A stretch of 64,000 nucleotides of DNA from an uncultured Flavobacteriales bacterium (GTDB taxonomy: Bacteria; Bacteroidota; Bacteroidia; Palsa-965). The stretch lies in contig CAIQQJ010000106.1 of NCBI GenBank assembly GCA_903873905.1, positions 1-64,000 on the forward strand, in the 5' to 3' direction. Of this stretch, positions 50,771-59,460 are shown piece by piece (positions within the stretch are counted from its first letter, which is position 1; every line of letters starts with the position of its first letter). Below the pieces are notes generated by a model. The model did not search any database. It worked only from the letters and a program-made list of their open reading frames with translations, and was not told where the DNA came from. The position numbers and the translations under genes were made by a program.

Positions 50771-51802
50771 TCAATAAAAAACAAATTCCACTCTTCTGTT
50801 TTTCGCAGGATCATTACTGATTGGTTTTGATGAACCATAACCTTTTGTTTTTATTCGCTTGGGAATTATTCCCTTTGAAATAAAGTAATTTGCAACAGCG
50901 CGTGCGCGTGCCTCCGAAAGTTTTTGATTCGCTTCTGGAGTTCCGGTATTATCTGTGTGACCGTCAATTTCAACTTTTAGGTTGGGTTGCTTTTTTAATT
51001 CTGAAATTATTTCATCCAAGGCAGGATAAGAATCAGCACTCAAAGTGGAATCACCTGTTTTGAAATGAATATTGTCTTTGACTATTTTTTTCCCTGGAGC
51101 GATGGCAGGAGATTCCTTGTCATTCGAAATGATCATTGAAAAATCGTCAAATAAGTAGGATGAGCCAAGTGTATGGCTTACGTTTTTTTTAACCGGTGGC
51201 TGCTTTTTAAAATTCCCAACAATAAAATATTTCTCACCACCAATTGCCGTATAGTATCCTGAAATTTCAACCCATTTACACTTTTCCACAAACGCATTCT
51301 TTATGCCAATTTGCAACTGAGGTATTATGTAGGTCATTACATTATTGGTATTCTGCGAAACCTTACTCTTATTGAAGAAAACACCTACTGTATCAACCGC
51401 ATACGTACTATGAAAACCGAGTGCCATATGCATTGAAAATTTATATCGTTTACCTAATTCAAGTGGTTTTGAAAACTCACCTCCAATATACATCCTCTCA
51501 CCTCCATCCCAATACAAAGCCCCTTGAACATATGAATCTCCTGAGCAGGGTTTGGTTGGTTCAAGAAACCTAATCGGATCAAAATTTTCCGTCGTATCAT
51601 AAAAATGAATGGAAGAATTGGTAGGAACATACCATCCTTTTATATTGTGATTGGCAAAACTATCTGTTACGGAAATATTTGTTACAAATGTATCGTGCTC
51701 TTCAAATCCAGGGTTAATGACAAGGTTTTGAGAAAACAAAACAGAACCAAATCCTAAAATGAAGAAGAAGAAGAAGAAGAAACAAAATGATTTCCTGAAC
51801 AT
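50771..51802 (-). CDS. OmpA-family peptidoglycan-binding outer-membrane protein
   Basis: 343 residues. The signal peptide has a run of seven Phe, coded by a (GAA)n run on the plus strand (51761-51782). The N-terminal domain (about 27-210) resembles a carbohydrate-binding-like fold (QNLVINPGFEEHDTF, GEFSKPLELGKRYKFSMHMA). The C-terminal OmpA domain (about 235-343) has GHTDNTGTPEANQKLSEARA, RIKTKGYGSSKPI and NRRVEFVFY, the peptidoglycan-binding motif. Known role: anchoring the outer membrane to the cell wall. Monocistronic. Confidence 0.9.
   Translation of the reverse strand: MFRKSFCFFFFFFFILGFGSVLFSQNLVINPGFEEHDTFVTNISVTDSFANHNIKGWYVPTNSSIHFYDTTENFDPIRFLEPTKPCSGDSYVQGALYWDGGERMYIGGEFSKPLELGKRYKFSMHMALGFHSTYAVDTVGVFFNKSKVSQNTNNVMTYIIPQLQIGIKNAFVEKCKWVEISGYYTAIGGEKYFIVGNFKKQPPVKKNVSHTLGSSYLFDDFSMIISNDKESPAIAPGKKIVKDNIHFKTGDSTLSADSYPALDEIISELKKQPNLKVEIDGHTDNTGTPEANQKLSEARARAVANYFISKGIIPKRIKTKGYGSSKPISNDPAKNRRVEFVFY
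51761..51782. repeat. (GAA)n triplet run coding a Phe tract in a signal peptide
   Basis: Seven GAA units on the plus strand are TTC codons on the minus strand in the signal peptide of the OmpA-like protein. Length change by triplets keeps the frame. Confidence 0.85.
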
Positions 51803-51855
51803 TATAAGTTCTGTTTTTAATTCATTACAAGTTAGATAAAATAAGGTTCTTCATT

Positions 51856-51882
51856 GGGTGTTGCTGGAGAAAGTTTGAGTTT
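51856..51882 (+). repeat. Stub of the rhodanese gene 3' end
   Basis: GGTGTTGCTGGAGAAAGTTT and GAGTT match the end of the gene at 50145-50170 at 25 of 26 positions. No reading frame upstream belongs to it. Confidence 0.75.
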
Positions 51883-51893
51883 TAATTTAAACG

Positions 51894-51929
51894 AAAAAGA
51901 GCAAGAAAATAAATTTCCTTGCTCTTTCC
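51894..51929 (-). terminator. Rho-independent terminator of the 51946 gene
   Basis: AAAGAGCAAG pairs with CTTGCTCTTT around an AT loop; the A-run at 51894 becomes a U-tract in the minus-strand transcript. Confidence 0.75.
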
Positions 51930-51945
51930 TTCAAAAACTCCAAAC

Positions 51946-54129
51946 TTATTTCTGCACCATAATTTTTTCCCTAAGTATTCCCTTCTCCGTTTCAATCATC
52001 AAAAAGTAAACACCATTCGGAAAATCTGATAAATCAATTTCAGAATTGCCACTTGCGTTTTTTTGATCCAACAACAATTCTCCTGAGAGATTATAGATTT
52101 TCATTTCCGCATTCACATTGACAGTATTGGGCAACGAAACAAAAAACTTTCCTTCAGAAGGATTCGGGTAAACCAAAATTCCACCGGCATTATTCGCTGC
52201 ATCAATTCCTGAAATAATGGAAACAAGCATCACAAGCGTATCTGCATCACATGAATTACTTGCAATGAGTGTTACGGTAAAATTGCCAATGCCTCCATAC
52301 GTGTGTGAAGGATTTTGTGAAGTGCTGGTATTCGCATCACCGAAATTCCATTGGTAATTTGTCGCATTGGAGGAAGTGTTGGTAAATGTCACCACATTAT
52401 TCACAATGGAATTGGAAGCAATTGCGTGGACGGCAAGATTATTTGTATTCATTGCTGTATCTGAAATCCCTTCACTCAAATTCCAATACGTTCCGCTCGG
52501 AGATTGTTGCAAAAGAATTGCACGAACCATGTAAGTATAAATTCCAGGATACAACAAGCATGGATCAGTAAAAGAATTTCCAATGATGGTGCTTGGGGAA
52601 ACACGAACATAATTGGTCATCGTGTCGTTCTTCATGTAAACGTAATAGCCAAGAACCGTATCAGTCGAAGCTGTCCATGTGATGTTGCAATTTGTTCCCA
52701 CCGTTGTTGCAACCACATTTGAAACTGGAGCAATGATATCATTTCTCAAAGTTGGATCACCCATTAATGCAACGTGTACAAATCGTCCTCCGTAATTGTA
52801 ATAATAAAGCGAGGAATTATTTTGAGAAACACGCACATCATAACCAATGTTTTCTCCCATTGCCATATGGTGAAATTGCCAATGCGGTCTTCCACTCCAA
52901 ACATCTGTGAGTGTTGTACCGGAACAAAGTGGTGCGCGTAAAAAATCATTCTGAGAATCCCAATCGCCGAAATAACTTCCGAACAACATGGAAAAAACAC
53001 CTTGCAAATTGGAACTTGCAAAATCAGAAGTCTGTCCAATTCCACCCGCACTTGTAAATGTTCCACCACCACATCCATACGACCACAAATAACTATTGCC
53101 ATTCATGGCGGTGAAATAATCATTCGCAGTAACGTTACTTGTTCCAACCAAAGGCCCGAAGTTTTTATAGCCGCTTGCTGCAAAAGCTTCACCTGAAAAA
53201 TATCCAAAACCATCATCAATTACAGCGCGATGCACTGCCGTGAAAATTTTATTTCTGTAATCGTGATCCTTGTCCAAATAATTTCCGAGCAATTGTTCTT
53301 CCGTCAATGAAAAAGCGGGCATGTTTGAAAAATCAACTCTTCCAATTTGCAATTCGAGATTACTTGGTATTACGCTCTCATCAAATTTTCCATCACCGGG
53401 AATATTTCGATTGCGTGGATCACCCGCCACCACATCATTAATGGAAACATCCAACCAGAGTCCATCCATATCCGCGTAATAACTATCGGCAGGCCACGCA
53501 CCTAAATGATCAGGATGTCCATCAGGATTTATATCTCCGCTGTACGGAACGGGAACATGTCCCAATAAAAAAACCGCTTGCGTATTGGCAGGATCAAGAT
53601 TGTAATCCGCAAAAATCATCGCTTTCACATGTGTGACTGAATCGGTAGGTGAAACGTAATGCGTAATTATTTTCCAACCATCACCTTCCAAATCATTTTG
53701 CAATCTTTTTATTTTAACGGCGAGTGTAGAAACAAAAGTGCTATCAACAACAAGAATCAAAACACCACGATTTTCCGTTGGAGCAATTGCAATTCCAGAA
53801 TTGATATATCCATAACCGAAAAAATTAGGTCCCACTCGATAGACTTTATATTCATAGGAAATTCCAACAGCAACAGTTGAATCAATGTATTGCGTAGCGG
53901 TTCCTGCTAATGTTGCCACCGCAACTCCCCAAGCGCCGGAGGTTTTTAATTTTCTATAAATCTTGTGTTGTGTGGCTGTAGCATTGGCAACCCAATTAAG
54001 TGTGATTCGAGCTGGCGAATTTTGCACGACAGCACTCAGTTCAACACTTACATCCTGACAGGTTTGGGAAAAACTTTTTTCTGCAAAAAGAAAAAAGAGA
54101 ATTGAAATGAAAAGTAATTTTTGTTTCAT
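51946..54129 (-). CDS. Gingipain-like (C25-fold) T9SS type A secreted protein
   Basis: 727 residues with a signal peptide (LLFISILFFLFAEKSFSQ). A fibronectin-III-like part (to about 115) is followed by a region of about 350 residues that looks like a C25 peptidase fold: ILVVDSTFVSTL, VFLLGHVPVPY, LQIGRVDFSNMP, then YLWSYGCGGGTFTSAG and ALMGDPTLRND. A Cys sits in the position expected for the nucleophile. A PKD unit (NYQWNFGDANTSTSQNPSHT) and a T9SS sorting domain (ILVYPNPSEGKFFVSL, GVYFLMIET) close it. Protease activity is inferred by eye only and should be treated as tentative. Confidence 0.72.
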   Translation of the reverse strand: MKQKLLFISILFFLFAEKSFSQTCQDVSVELSAVVQNSPARITLNWVANATATQHKIYRKLKTSGAWGVAVATLAGTATQYIDSTVAVGISYEYKVYRVGPNFFGYGYINSGIAIAPTENRGVLILVVDSTFVSTLAVKIKRLQNDLEGDGWKIITHYVSPTDSVTHVKAMIFADYNLDPANTQAVFLLGHVPVPYSGDINPDGHPDHLGAWPADSYYADMDGLWLDVSINDVVAGDPRNRNIPGDGKFDESVIPSNLELQIGRVDFSNMPAFSLTEEQLLGNYLDKDHDYRNKIFTAVHRAVIDDGFGYFSGEAFAASGYKNFGPLVGTSNVTANDYFTAMNGNSYLWSYGCGGGTFTSAGGIGQTSDFASSNLQGVFSMLFGSYFGDWDSQNDFLRAPLCSGTTLTDVWSGRPHWQFHHMAMGENIGYDVRVSQNNSSLYYYNYGGRFVHVALMGDPTLRNDIIAPVSNVVATTVGTNCNITWTASTDTVLGYYVYMKNDTMTNYVRVSPSTIIGNSFTDPCLLYPGIYTYMVRAILLQQSPSGTYWNLSEGISDTAMNTNNLAVHAIASNSIVNNVVTFTNTSSNATNYQWNFGDANTSTSQNPSHTYGGIGNFTVTLIASNSCDADTLVMLVSIISGIDAANNAGGILVYPNPSEGKFFVSLPNTVNVNAEMKIYNLSGELLLDQKNASGNSEIDLSDFPNGVYFLMIETEKGILREKIMVQK

Positions 54130-54165
54130 GGAAATTGTATTGAGAAAGTAAGGTACAAAATGTTT

Positions 54166-54780
54166 TCAGGCCAATAGCCCAAACTCAAATCCTCTTCCCT
54201 GCATTTCTTCAATAAATTTCGGAAGTGCAAACAACATTCGGTCTTTCGCTTTTTCGCTATCATGAAAAACCACAATTGATCCTTCTCGGGAATATTTCAA
54301 TGCAGTTTGCAAACAATTTTCTCCACTCCATTCCTTGTCAAAATCGTAAGTCAAAACATCCCACAATACAATTTTATATTTCCGCTGTATTTGTTTCCGC
54401 TGAGGTTTGCGCATTCTTCCATAGGGCGGACGGAAAATGTTGGAGGAAAATTGTTCTGAACACAGTTGCACTTCCTTCAAATAATTTTTTGTTGTTGTAT
54501 TCCATCCATCCGCATGACCGAACGTGTGATTGCCAACTGCGTGTCCTTCGGAAATGATTTGTTTGAAAATTTCTGGATGCTTCTGCACATTATTTCCAAC
54601 GCAGAAAAAAGTTGCTTTCACATTGAACTGCTGTAAAACAGAAAGTGCCTCAGGAGTTACCCCGGGCACTGGTCCGTCATCAAATGTGAGATAGATTTTT
54701 TTTTCTGACTTGTTCATTCTCCACAATGCACCAGGAAATAATTTCCTGAACAAATAGGGCGGACGAACAAGCGCTCGCAT
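54166..54780 (-). CDS. Polysaccharide deacetylase family protein
   Basis: 204 residues. NodB-homology domain with TFDDGP (32-37; catalytic base and metal Asp), H85 and H89 (GNHTFGH metal pair), and the RPPYGRM motif (R117). It would remove acetyl groups from a cell-wall or surface polysaccharide. No signal peptide is seen; the N-terminus is short. It starts 3 bases past the stop of the DUF2723 gene, so the two are cotranscribed. Confidence 0.93.
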   Translation of the reverse strand: MRALVRPPYLFRKLFPGALWRMNKSEKKIYLTFDDGPVPGVTPEALSVLQQFNVKATFFCVGNNVQKHPEIFKQIISEGHAVGNHTFGHADGWNTTTKNYLKEVQLCSEQFSSNIFRPPYGRMRKPQRKQIQRKYKIVLWDVLTYDFDKEWSGENCLQTALKYSREGSIVVFHDSEKAKDRMLFALPKFIEEMQGRGFEFGLLA

Positions 54781-54783
54781 ATT

Positions 54784-57700
54784 TTATTTTCCTGATTTCG
54801 TAGCAGATGCGCCTGCTTTTGCAGAATCTCTCTGCATAGCTTGCATGAACGAATCGATTTGGTGTTGCGTTGGTCCTTGACCTTGTTGTTGGCCACGCTG
54901 ACTATTCTGTTGTTCCTCTTCAGTTGGAATTCCCATTGCTCTCAATCGAGCTGCATAAGAATCGGCAATATCTTTTTGTCCGTATTGTTTTGCTGAAGCC
55001 TGCAACATTTGCAACGCGCGTTGAATGTTTCCAGAATCACTATCATATGATTCTGTAGCACTTGCTTTCATGGTAAGTGCGCTGTAGAATTTATATTCTT
55101 CTTCACACTGATCAAAAAGTATTTTCGAAAGTTTGTTCGCTTTATCATTTCCATTCGCGACATAGTAGGAACTTACCATGTATGCCATCAATGGTTCATA
55201 AGGAACATGTTCTTGTGGCATCACTTCCAAACAACGATCGAGCACCTTGATAGCCTGTTCGTGTTTGCCATCATCATTCAGGAAGTTTGCAAGCGTAATC
55301 ATTTGCAAACGCTGATTGGTAGTGAAGCGAAGATTATTTTCATCCATGTAAATCTTTTTGGATTTATCTTCCAATCCACCCCATGCAAATCCAGGGAATT
55401 CTTTTGATCCAGCAACACCCATCATTTTATTGTACATGAGTTGAGTATTGCAAAGTACATTTCCATTGAAGCTTTGACGATTTGCAACCATAGGAACAAG
55501 ATGATAAGCAAGTCCTTCTAATTGGAAGAATCCTTCAAGATTGAGATAACTGTCGTTACCAGCAGTCACCGCAAAATACACAGGGCGTTTCCAATTATTA
55601 GTTGCAAGCAAATCAAGAATCATCAAATCAGCTTTCAACAAATATTGTTTGTTGATGGTCCATTCAACACGATCCAAAATTAAACTGTCAGGTGTATTTG
55701 CAGGAACAGTTCCGTTTGCTTTTACAAGCGCTTTGTCAACTGGAATGTAAACTCTGTTTGTAGGAAGAACAAAAACAGTGTCAGGGAAACTTTCGCCGTT
55801 ATCATCTGGGCGATATTGAACTTCCATTGCATCCTTGTTTTCATTCTTGATCAAATCAACAAGTTCGCGAGCGCTCATGGGTTTTCCTTCCTTCGGTTTA
55901 TTTTTATCAAACAAAGTCTGATCAAAGAAAACCTGATCGCAAGATCCTTGACGTGTGCGATAAGTTGGAAGAGAGAAAGGAACGCGATCTGATTCGTAAG
56001 CTTTACGAGAAGCTTGTTCGATATACCAATCCGTATTCAAGAGTGATAAATTCAATACGCGCATGTCGGTTCTATAACCTTCAACTTCTTGCACGTACCA
56101 TAAAGGGAAAGTGTCATTATCGCCATTGGTAAACAGAATCGCGTTTTTGTCACAAGTCGATAAATAATTTTTTGCAAAATCGCGAGCGGTGAAACGGTGC
56201 GAACGATCATGATCATCCCAACCTTGCGATCCCATCATGAAAGGAACAACTCCACTCATGACTACAGCCAAACCGGCCGCGGTCACTTCTTTGAGTTTCA
56301 CATATTTCACTATTAAGTCGTAAAGTCCATAAACTCCGAATCCAATCCAGAATGCAAATGCATAGAATGACCCCGCATACGCATAGTCACGTTCACGCGG
56401 TTGCAAAGGATATTGATTCAGGTAAACCACAATGGCCAGACCCGTAAACATGAACATCAGTGTAACCACCAAAGCGCTTTTCCAATCCTGTTTGAAGTGG
56501 AACCAGAGTCCAAGCAAACCAAGTATAAGCGGAAGCATAAAATAATTATTGTTAGCATAATTGTTACGCATTCGACTTGGCATTTGAACCTTGTCCACTT
56601 TATTTTTATTCAATCCGCTTTGCCAATTTCCATCGGTAAGATTTCCGTGACCTTGAATGTCATTTTGTTTTCCAGCAAAATTCCAAAGGAAATAACGCAT
56701 GTACATCCAATTCAATTGGTACCGTGCAAAATATCGGAGATTCGCACCAAACGTAGGCTTCTTGTATTTTTTCATTTCGCCCGTTTGGCGATCCCGTACT
56801 TCAACGGTTGTGTGATTATTAGCGAAGTCACTCCAGTTTTCATATTCTTTCACATGCGATCGCTGTTGTGATTCCCACATACGAGGGAAAACTGTCGACA
56901 TTTCTGGAGCATAATTGTAAACGGTTTGTTTACGGGAATCAATTATTCCATAGTTGCCATTTTTTGCATCCTGTGCATAAACAGGATTTCCATCATCAGC
57001 AGTATTTTCTGCATCGAGTGGCGCATTGTAATAAGGACCGTATGCAATTGGCCAATCACCATATTGTTCACGATTCAAATAAGCAAGAAGACTGATCGCG
57101 TTCTCTGGATTGTTTTCATCCATTGGTGTATTCGCTTTGGAACGAATAACAAGAACGAAGAAACTGGAATAACCAATGAGCAATACAGTGAAACAAAGAA
57201 TGACTGTATTGAGGATAACACGATGATCGCGGTATTTATAAATTAAGAAACCTACACCTACCACAGTTAAGAATGGCAATAAAATTTTTCCGTAGATCGC
57301 TGCACCAACTAAAGTGAAGAAGAAAAACGTTCCTGTTATTCCCAAGAAAATTTTGAAAAGTTTTTGTCCGCCTTTCGTTGTGTACATCAAACCTGAAACG
57401 ATCATTCCAATTAACAGAAGGAAATAAATAATTGTTCCGGCATTGAATGGAAGTCCAACTGTATTCACGAAAAACAATTCAAAATTCGCAGCAGCAGAAA
57501 CGACACCAGGGATAATTCCATTCTGAATAACACCAAGCAAACCAACAGCACAAAGCATCGCAATGATTAATCCTTTACGGTTTGGCTCTTTGAATTTTTT
57601 GAAATAAATAATAAATACGATGGAAGGAATGGTAAGTAAGTTCAATAAGTGGACTCCAACAGAAAGTCCCATCATATAAGCGATGAACACAATCCATTTG

Positions 57701-58221
57701 TCGGCACGCGGACTATCATCAGCATCCCATTTCAAGATTCCCCAGAACACAAGTGCCGTAAAGAAAGACGACATCGCATAAACCTCACCCTCAACAGCTG
57801 AGAACCAGAACGAATCGCAAAAACAATAAGCCATTGCCCCAACAAATCCGCTACCAAGAATTGCATACATGCGGCCATCTGTCAATTCTTGCTTCATGGC
57901 TGTAATTAATTTTCTGCCAAGAAGTGTGATGGAAAAATACATGAACATAATTGTACCCGCACTAGCAACGGCCGACATGGTATTCACTGCCGCAGCCACA
58001 TATTTTGTATCGCTAGCGAAAAGAGAGAAAAGGCGACCTATGAGAAGGAAAAATGGCGCACCGGGAGGGTGACCAACTTCGAGTTTGAAGCTACAAGCGA
58101 TATATTCCCCACAATCCCAGAAGGAGGCTGTAGGTTCGATTGTGGAAATGAAAACGATGGAGGCGATCACGAAAATGATCAAGCCCAATACGTTATTTAG
58201 CAGTTTGTATCTGGATGTCAT
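54784..58221 (-). CDS. DUF2723 multi-pass membrane protein (PMT-like fold)
   Basis: 1145 residues. The N-terminal half has about a dozen membrane helices with the family start FIASIVFISTIEPTASFWDC, then GECYIACSFKLEVGHPPGAP-like sequence (CGEYIACSFKLEVGHPPGAP). DUF2723 proteins are related to protein O-mannosyltransferases and the acidic EYIA motif fits a metal-binding active site. The C-terminal half (from about 650) is soluble, with TPR-like helices near 1000-1100 and a Gln-rich end (QRGQQQGQGPTQHQID). A role in protein glycosylation, common in Bacteroidota, is inferred. The deacetylase follows. Confidence 0.9.
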   Translation of the reverse strand: MTSRYKLLNNVLGLIIFVIASIVFISTIEPTASFWDCGEYIACSFKLEVGHPPGAPFFLLIGRLFSLFASDTKYVAAAVNTMSAVASAGTIMFMYFSITLLGRKLITAMKQELTDGRMYAILGSGFVGAMAYCFCDSFWFSAVEGEVYAMSSFFTALVFWGILKWDADDSPRADKWIVFIAYMMGLSVGVHLLNLLTIPSIVFIIYFKKFKEPNRKGLIIAMLCAVGLLGVIQNGIIPGVVSAAANFELFFVNTVGLPFNAGTIIYFLLLIGMIVSGLMYTTKGGQKLFKIFLGITGTFFFFTLVGAAIYGKILLPFLTVVGVGFLIYKYRDHRVILNTVILCFTVLLIGYSSFFVLVIRSKANTPMDENNPENAISLLAYLNREQYGDWPIAYGPYYNAPLDAENTADDGNPVYAQDAKNGNYGIIDSRKQTVYNYAPEMSTVFPRMWESQQRSHVKEYENWSDFANNHTTVEVRDRQTGEMKKYKKPTFGANLRYFARYQLNWMYMRYFLWNFAGKQNDIQGHGNLTDGNWQSGLNKNKVDKVQMPSRMRNNYANNNYFMLPLILGLLGLWFHFKQDWKSALVVTLMFMFTGLAIVVYLNQYPLQPRERDYAYAGSFYAFAFWIGFGVYGLYDLIVKYVKLKEVTAAGLAVVMSGVVPFMMGSQGWDDHDRSHRFTARDFAKNYLSTCDKNAILFTNGDNDTFPLWYVQEVEGYRTDMRVLNLSLLNTDWYIEQASRKAYESDRVPFSLPTYRTRQGSCDQVFFDQTLFDKNKPKEGKPMSARELVDLIKNENKDAMEVQYRPDDNGESFPDTVFVLPTNRVYIPVDKALVKANGTVPANTPDSLILDRVEWTINKQYLLKADLMILDLLATNNWKRPVYFAVTAGNDSYLNLEGFFQLEGLAYHLVPMVANRQSFNGNVLCNTQLMYNKMMGVAGSKEFPGFAWGGLEDKSKKIYMDENNLRFTTNQRLQMITLANFLNDDGKHEQAIKVLDRCLEVMPQEHVPYEPLMAYMVSSYYVANGNDKANKLSKILFDQCEEEYKFYSALTMKASATESYDSDSGNIQRALQMLQASAKQYGQKDIADSYAARLRAMGIPTEEEQQNSQRGQQQGQGPTQHQIDSFMQAMQRDSAKAGASATKSGK

Positions 58222-58310
58222 GGAATTGTGATAAGATTCAACAATTATGCGGGCGAAGATAGGAATTTAGGGTATTTATCTCCTGTTAATTAGGCCAAGT
58301 TGAATCTAAA

Positions 58311-58342
58311 TTTTGTGAAAAAACATATTGTAACTACATTTG
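58311..58342 (+). promoter_or_regulatory. Promoter of tRNA-Gln
   Basis: TTTTG at 58311-58315, exactly 19 bases, then TACATTTG at 58335-58342: the canonical Bacteroidota arrangement. Confidence 0.75.
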
Positions 58343-58372
58343 CGACCCCGCTGAATAAATAGGTGGTGGAAA

Positions 58373-58446
58373 TTGACCGATGGTGTAACTGGCAACACGT
58401 TTGGTTTTGGTCCAAAAGAGTCCAGGTTCGAGCCCTGGTCGGTCAA
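58373..58446 (+). tRNA. tRNA-Gln (anticodon TTG)
   Basis: The acceptor stem TGACCGA (58373-58379) pairs with TCGGTCA (58439-58445) over seven bases. The anticodon stem TTTGG / CCAAA bounds the loop TTTTGGT, with TTG at the anticodon position. The T-arm reads CCAGG TTCGAGC CCTGG. The CCA end is not encoded (the sequence continues ACAG). A strong promoter is upstream and a terminator follows. Confidence 0.95.
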
Positions 58447-58449
58447 CAG

Positions 58450-58481
58450 AAAAGCTTCTCATTTATGAGAGGCTTTTTTTG
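58450..58481 (+). terminator. Terminator of tRNA-Gln
   Basis: AAAGCTTCTCAT pairs with ATGAGAGGCTTT, with a short loop and a following T-run. Confidence 0.85.
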
Positions 58482-58813
58482 TTTTGTGCCAATTTTTCAT
58501 TGGGGGAATTGCCAATTGTATAATTGCCGATTTCCAATTGGTTTGTTTTCAAATGCGTTAAAATTCTGTTTATGCGATCACTTGTTTTTGTTTCGTGGCT
58601 TTGCAGCTTGTGTGATTTCAATTTATTGGTGGAGTTTTCAGCGAAAGAATGATTTTTCACATAGAAATGTTATTTATGTTATTGATATCTAAATAGTTAG
58701 GCTTTTTCACAAAAAAAACATTGCCACAAAAGCACCAAAACACAAACCATTTCTAAAAAACCATTTTAAAATTTAAAATCAATAACACCAAAAAATCAAT
58801 CGGAAATTCGAAT
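58482..58813. other. Intergenic region without a clear gene
   Basis: No convincing gene. TTGCCAATT recurs in part. At about 58707 there is AAAAAAAACATTGCCACAAA, a remnant of the repeat seen near 36151. Confidence 0.45.
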
Positions 58814-59057
58814 TCATTTCGCTTCCCTAGACTTCAACATTTGTATTGTCAATATTCCAAGTATAATAATCACGAAGTCATTTGCGACATAGGTAATTAT
58901 TTTGTCTTTGAAATATTTCGAATCGTAAACAAGTGCAATACCTCATCAATGCTGAAAAATAAATTTGCATAATGGAAGGATCAGTTCTTAAAATGAAAGC
59001 AGGTTTGCCAATTGAACTACCTACAAGAACTTCAAATTGAGCATTAGCATTGCCAAT
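58814..59057 (-). pseudogene. Decayed fragment of a membrane protein gene
   Basis: Two minus-strand frames join in sense. The first codes QFEVLVGSSIGKPAFILRTD, then PSIMQIYFSALMR; after a shift near 58942 the second codes GIALVYDSKYFKDKIITYVA, then NDFVIIILGILTIQMLKSRE and a stop at 58814. A single-base deletion would link them. The 5' end is cut by a stop near 59060 that lies next to the panD promoter. It looks like a remnant of a small membrane protein; the family is unknown. Confidence 0.5.
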
Positions 59058-59065
59058 TTATCCGC

Positions 59066-59095
59066 TTTCATTTTTGGCAGTTTTCAGTACCTTTG
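59066..59095 (+). promoter_or_regulatory. Candidate promoter of the panD operon
   Basis: TTTC at 59066-59069, 18 bases, then TACCTTTG at 59088-59095, a full match to TAnnTTTG, 8 bases before the panD start. Confidence 0.55.
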
Positions 59096-59103
59096 ACACC
59101 GCT

Positions 59104-59457
59104 ATGACAATTCAAGTTTTAAAATCAAAACTTCACCGTGTCCGTGTTACAGAGGCCGATCTTAATTACATCGGAAGTGTAACCATTGATGAAAATTTAA
59201 TGGATGCGGCGAACTTGATCGAAAACGAACAGGTTCATGTATTTAATTACAGAAATGGTGAACGCATTATTACTTATGTAATCAAAGGCGCTCGTGATTC
59301 TGGCGTGATTTGTTTGAACGGACCTGCAGCTTTGAAATTCTCTCCGAATGACGAAGTGATTATTGTTTCTTATGCGGGAATGACAGTGGAAGAAGCAAAG
59401 TTGTTTCAACCAGCTGTTGTTTTTCCGGAATCAAAGACCAATAAATTAAAATCCTAA
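59104..59457 (+). CDS. panD: Aspartate 1-decarboxylase
   Basis: 117 residues from the ATG at 59104; the frame is open to 59050 but the promoter and family length favour this start. PanD makes beta-alanine for pantothenate and coenzyme A. It self-cleaves between G24 and S25 (NYIGSVTID) to form a pyruvoyl group. The family order continues [19 protein letters not shown] and [14 protein letters not shown]. It is the first gene of a three-gene operon. Confidence 0.96.
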   Translation: MTIQVLKSKLHRVRVTEADLNYIGSVTIDENLMDAANLIENEQVHVFNYRNGERIITYVIKGARDSGVICLNGPAALKFSPNDEVIIVSYAGMTVEEAKLFQPAVVFPESKTNKLKS

Positions 59458-59460
59458 GAC

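Noticed and set aside
58363-58692. Frame of 109 codons across the tRNA
   Set aside because: It overlaps tRNA-Gln and its terminator and has no protein-like pattern.
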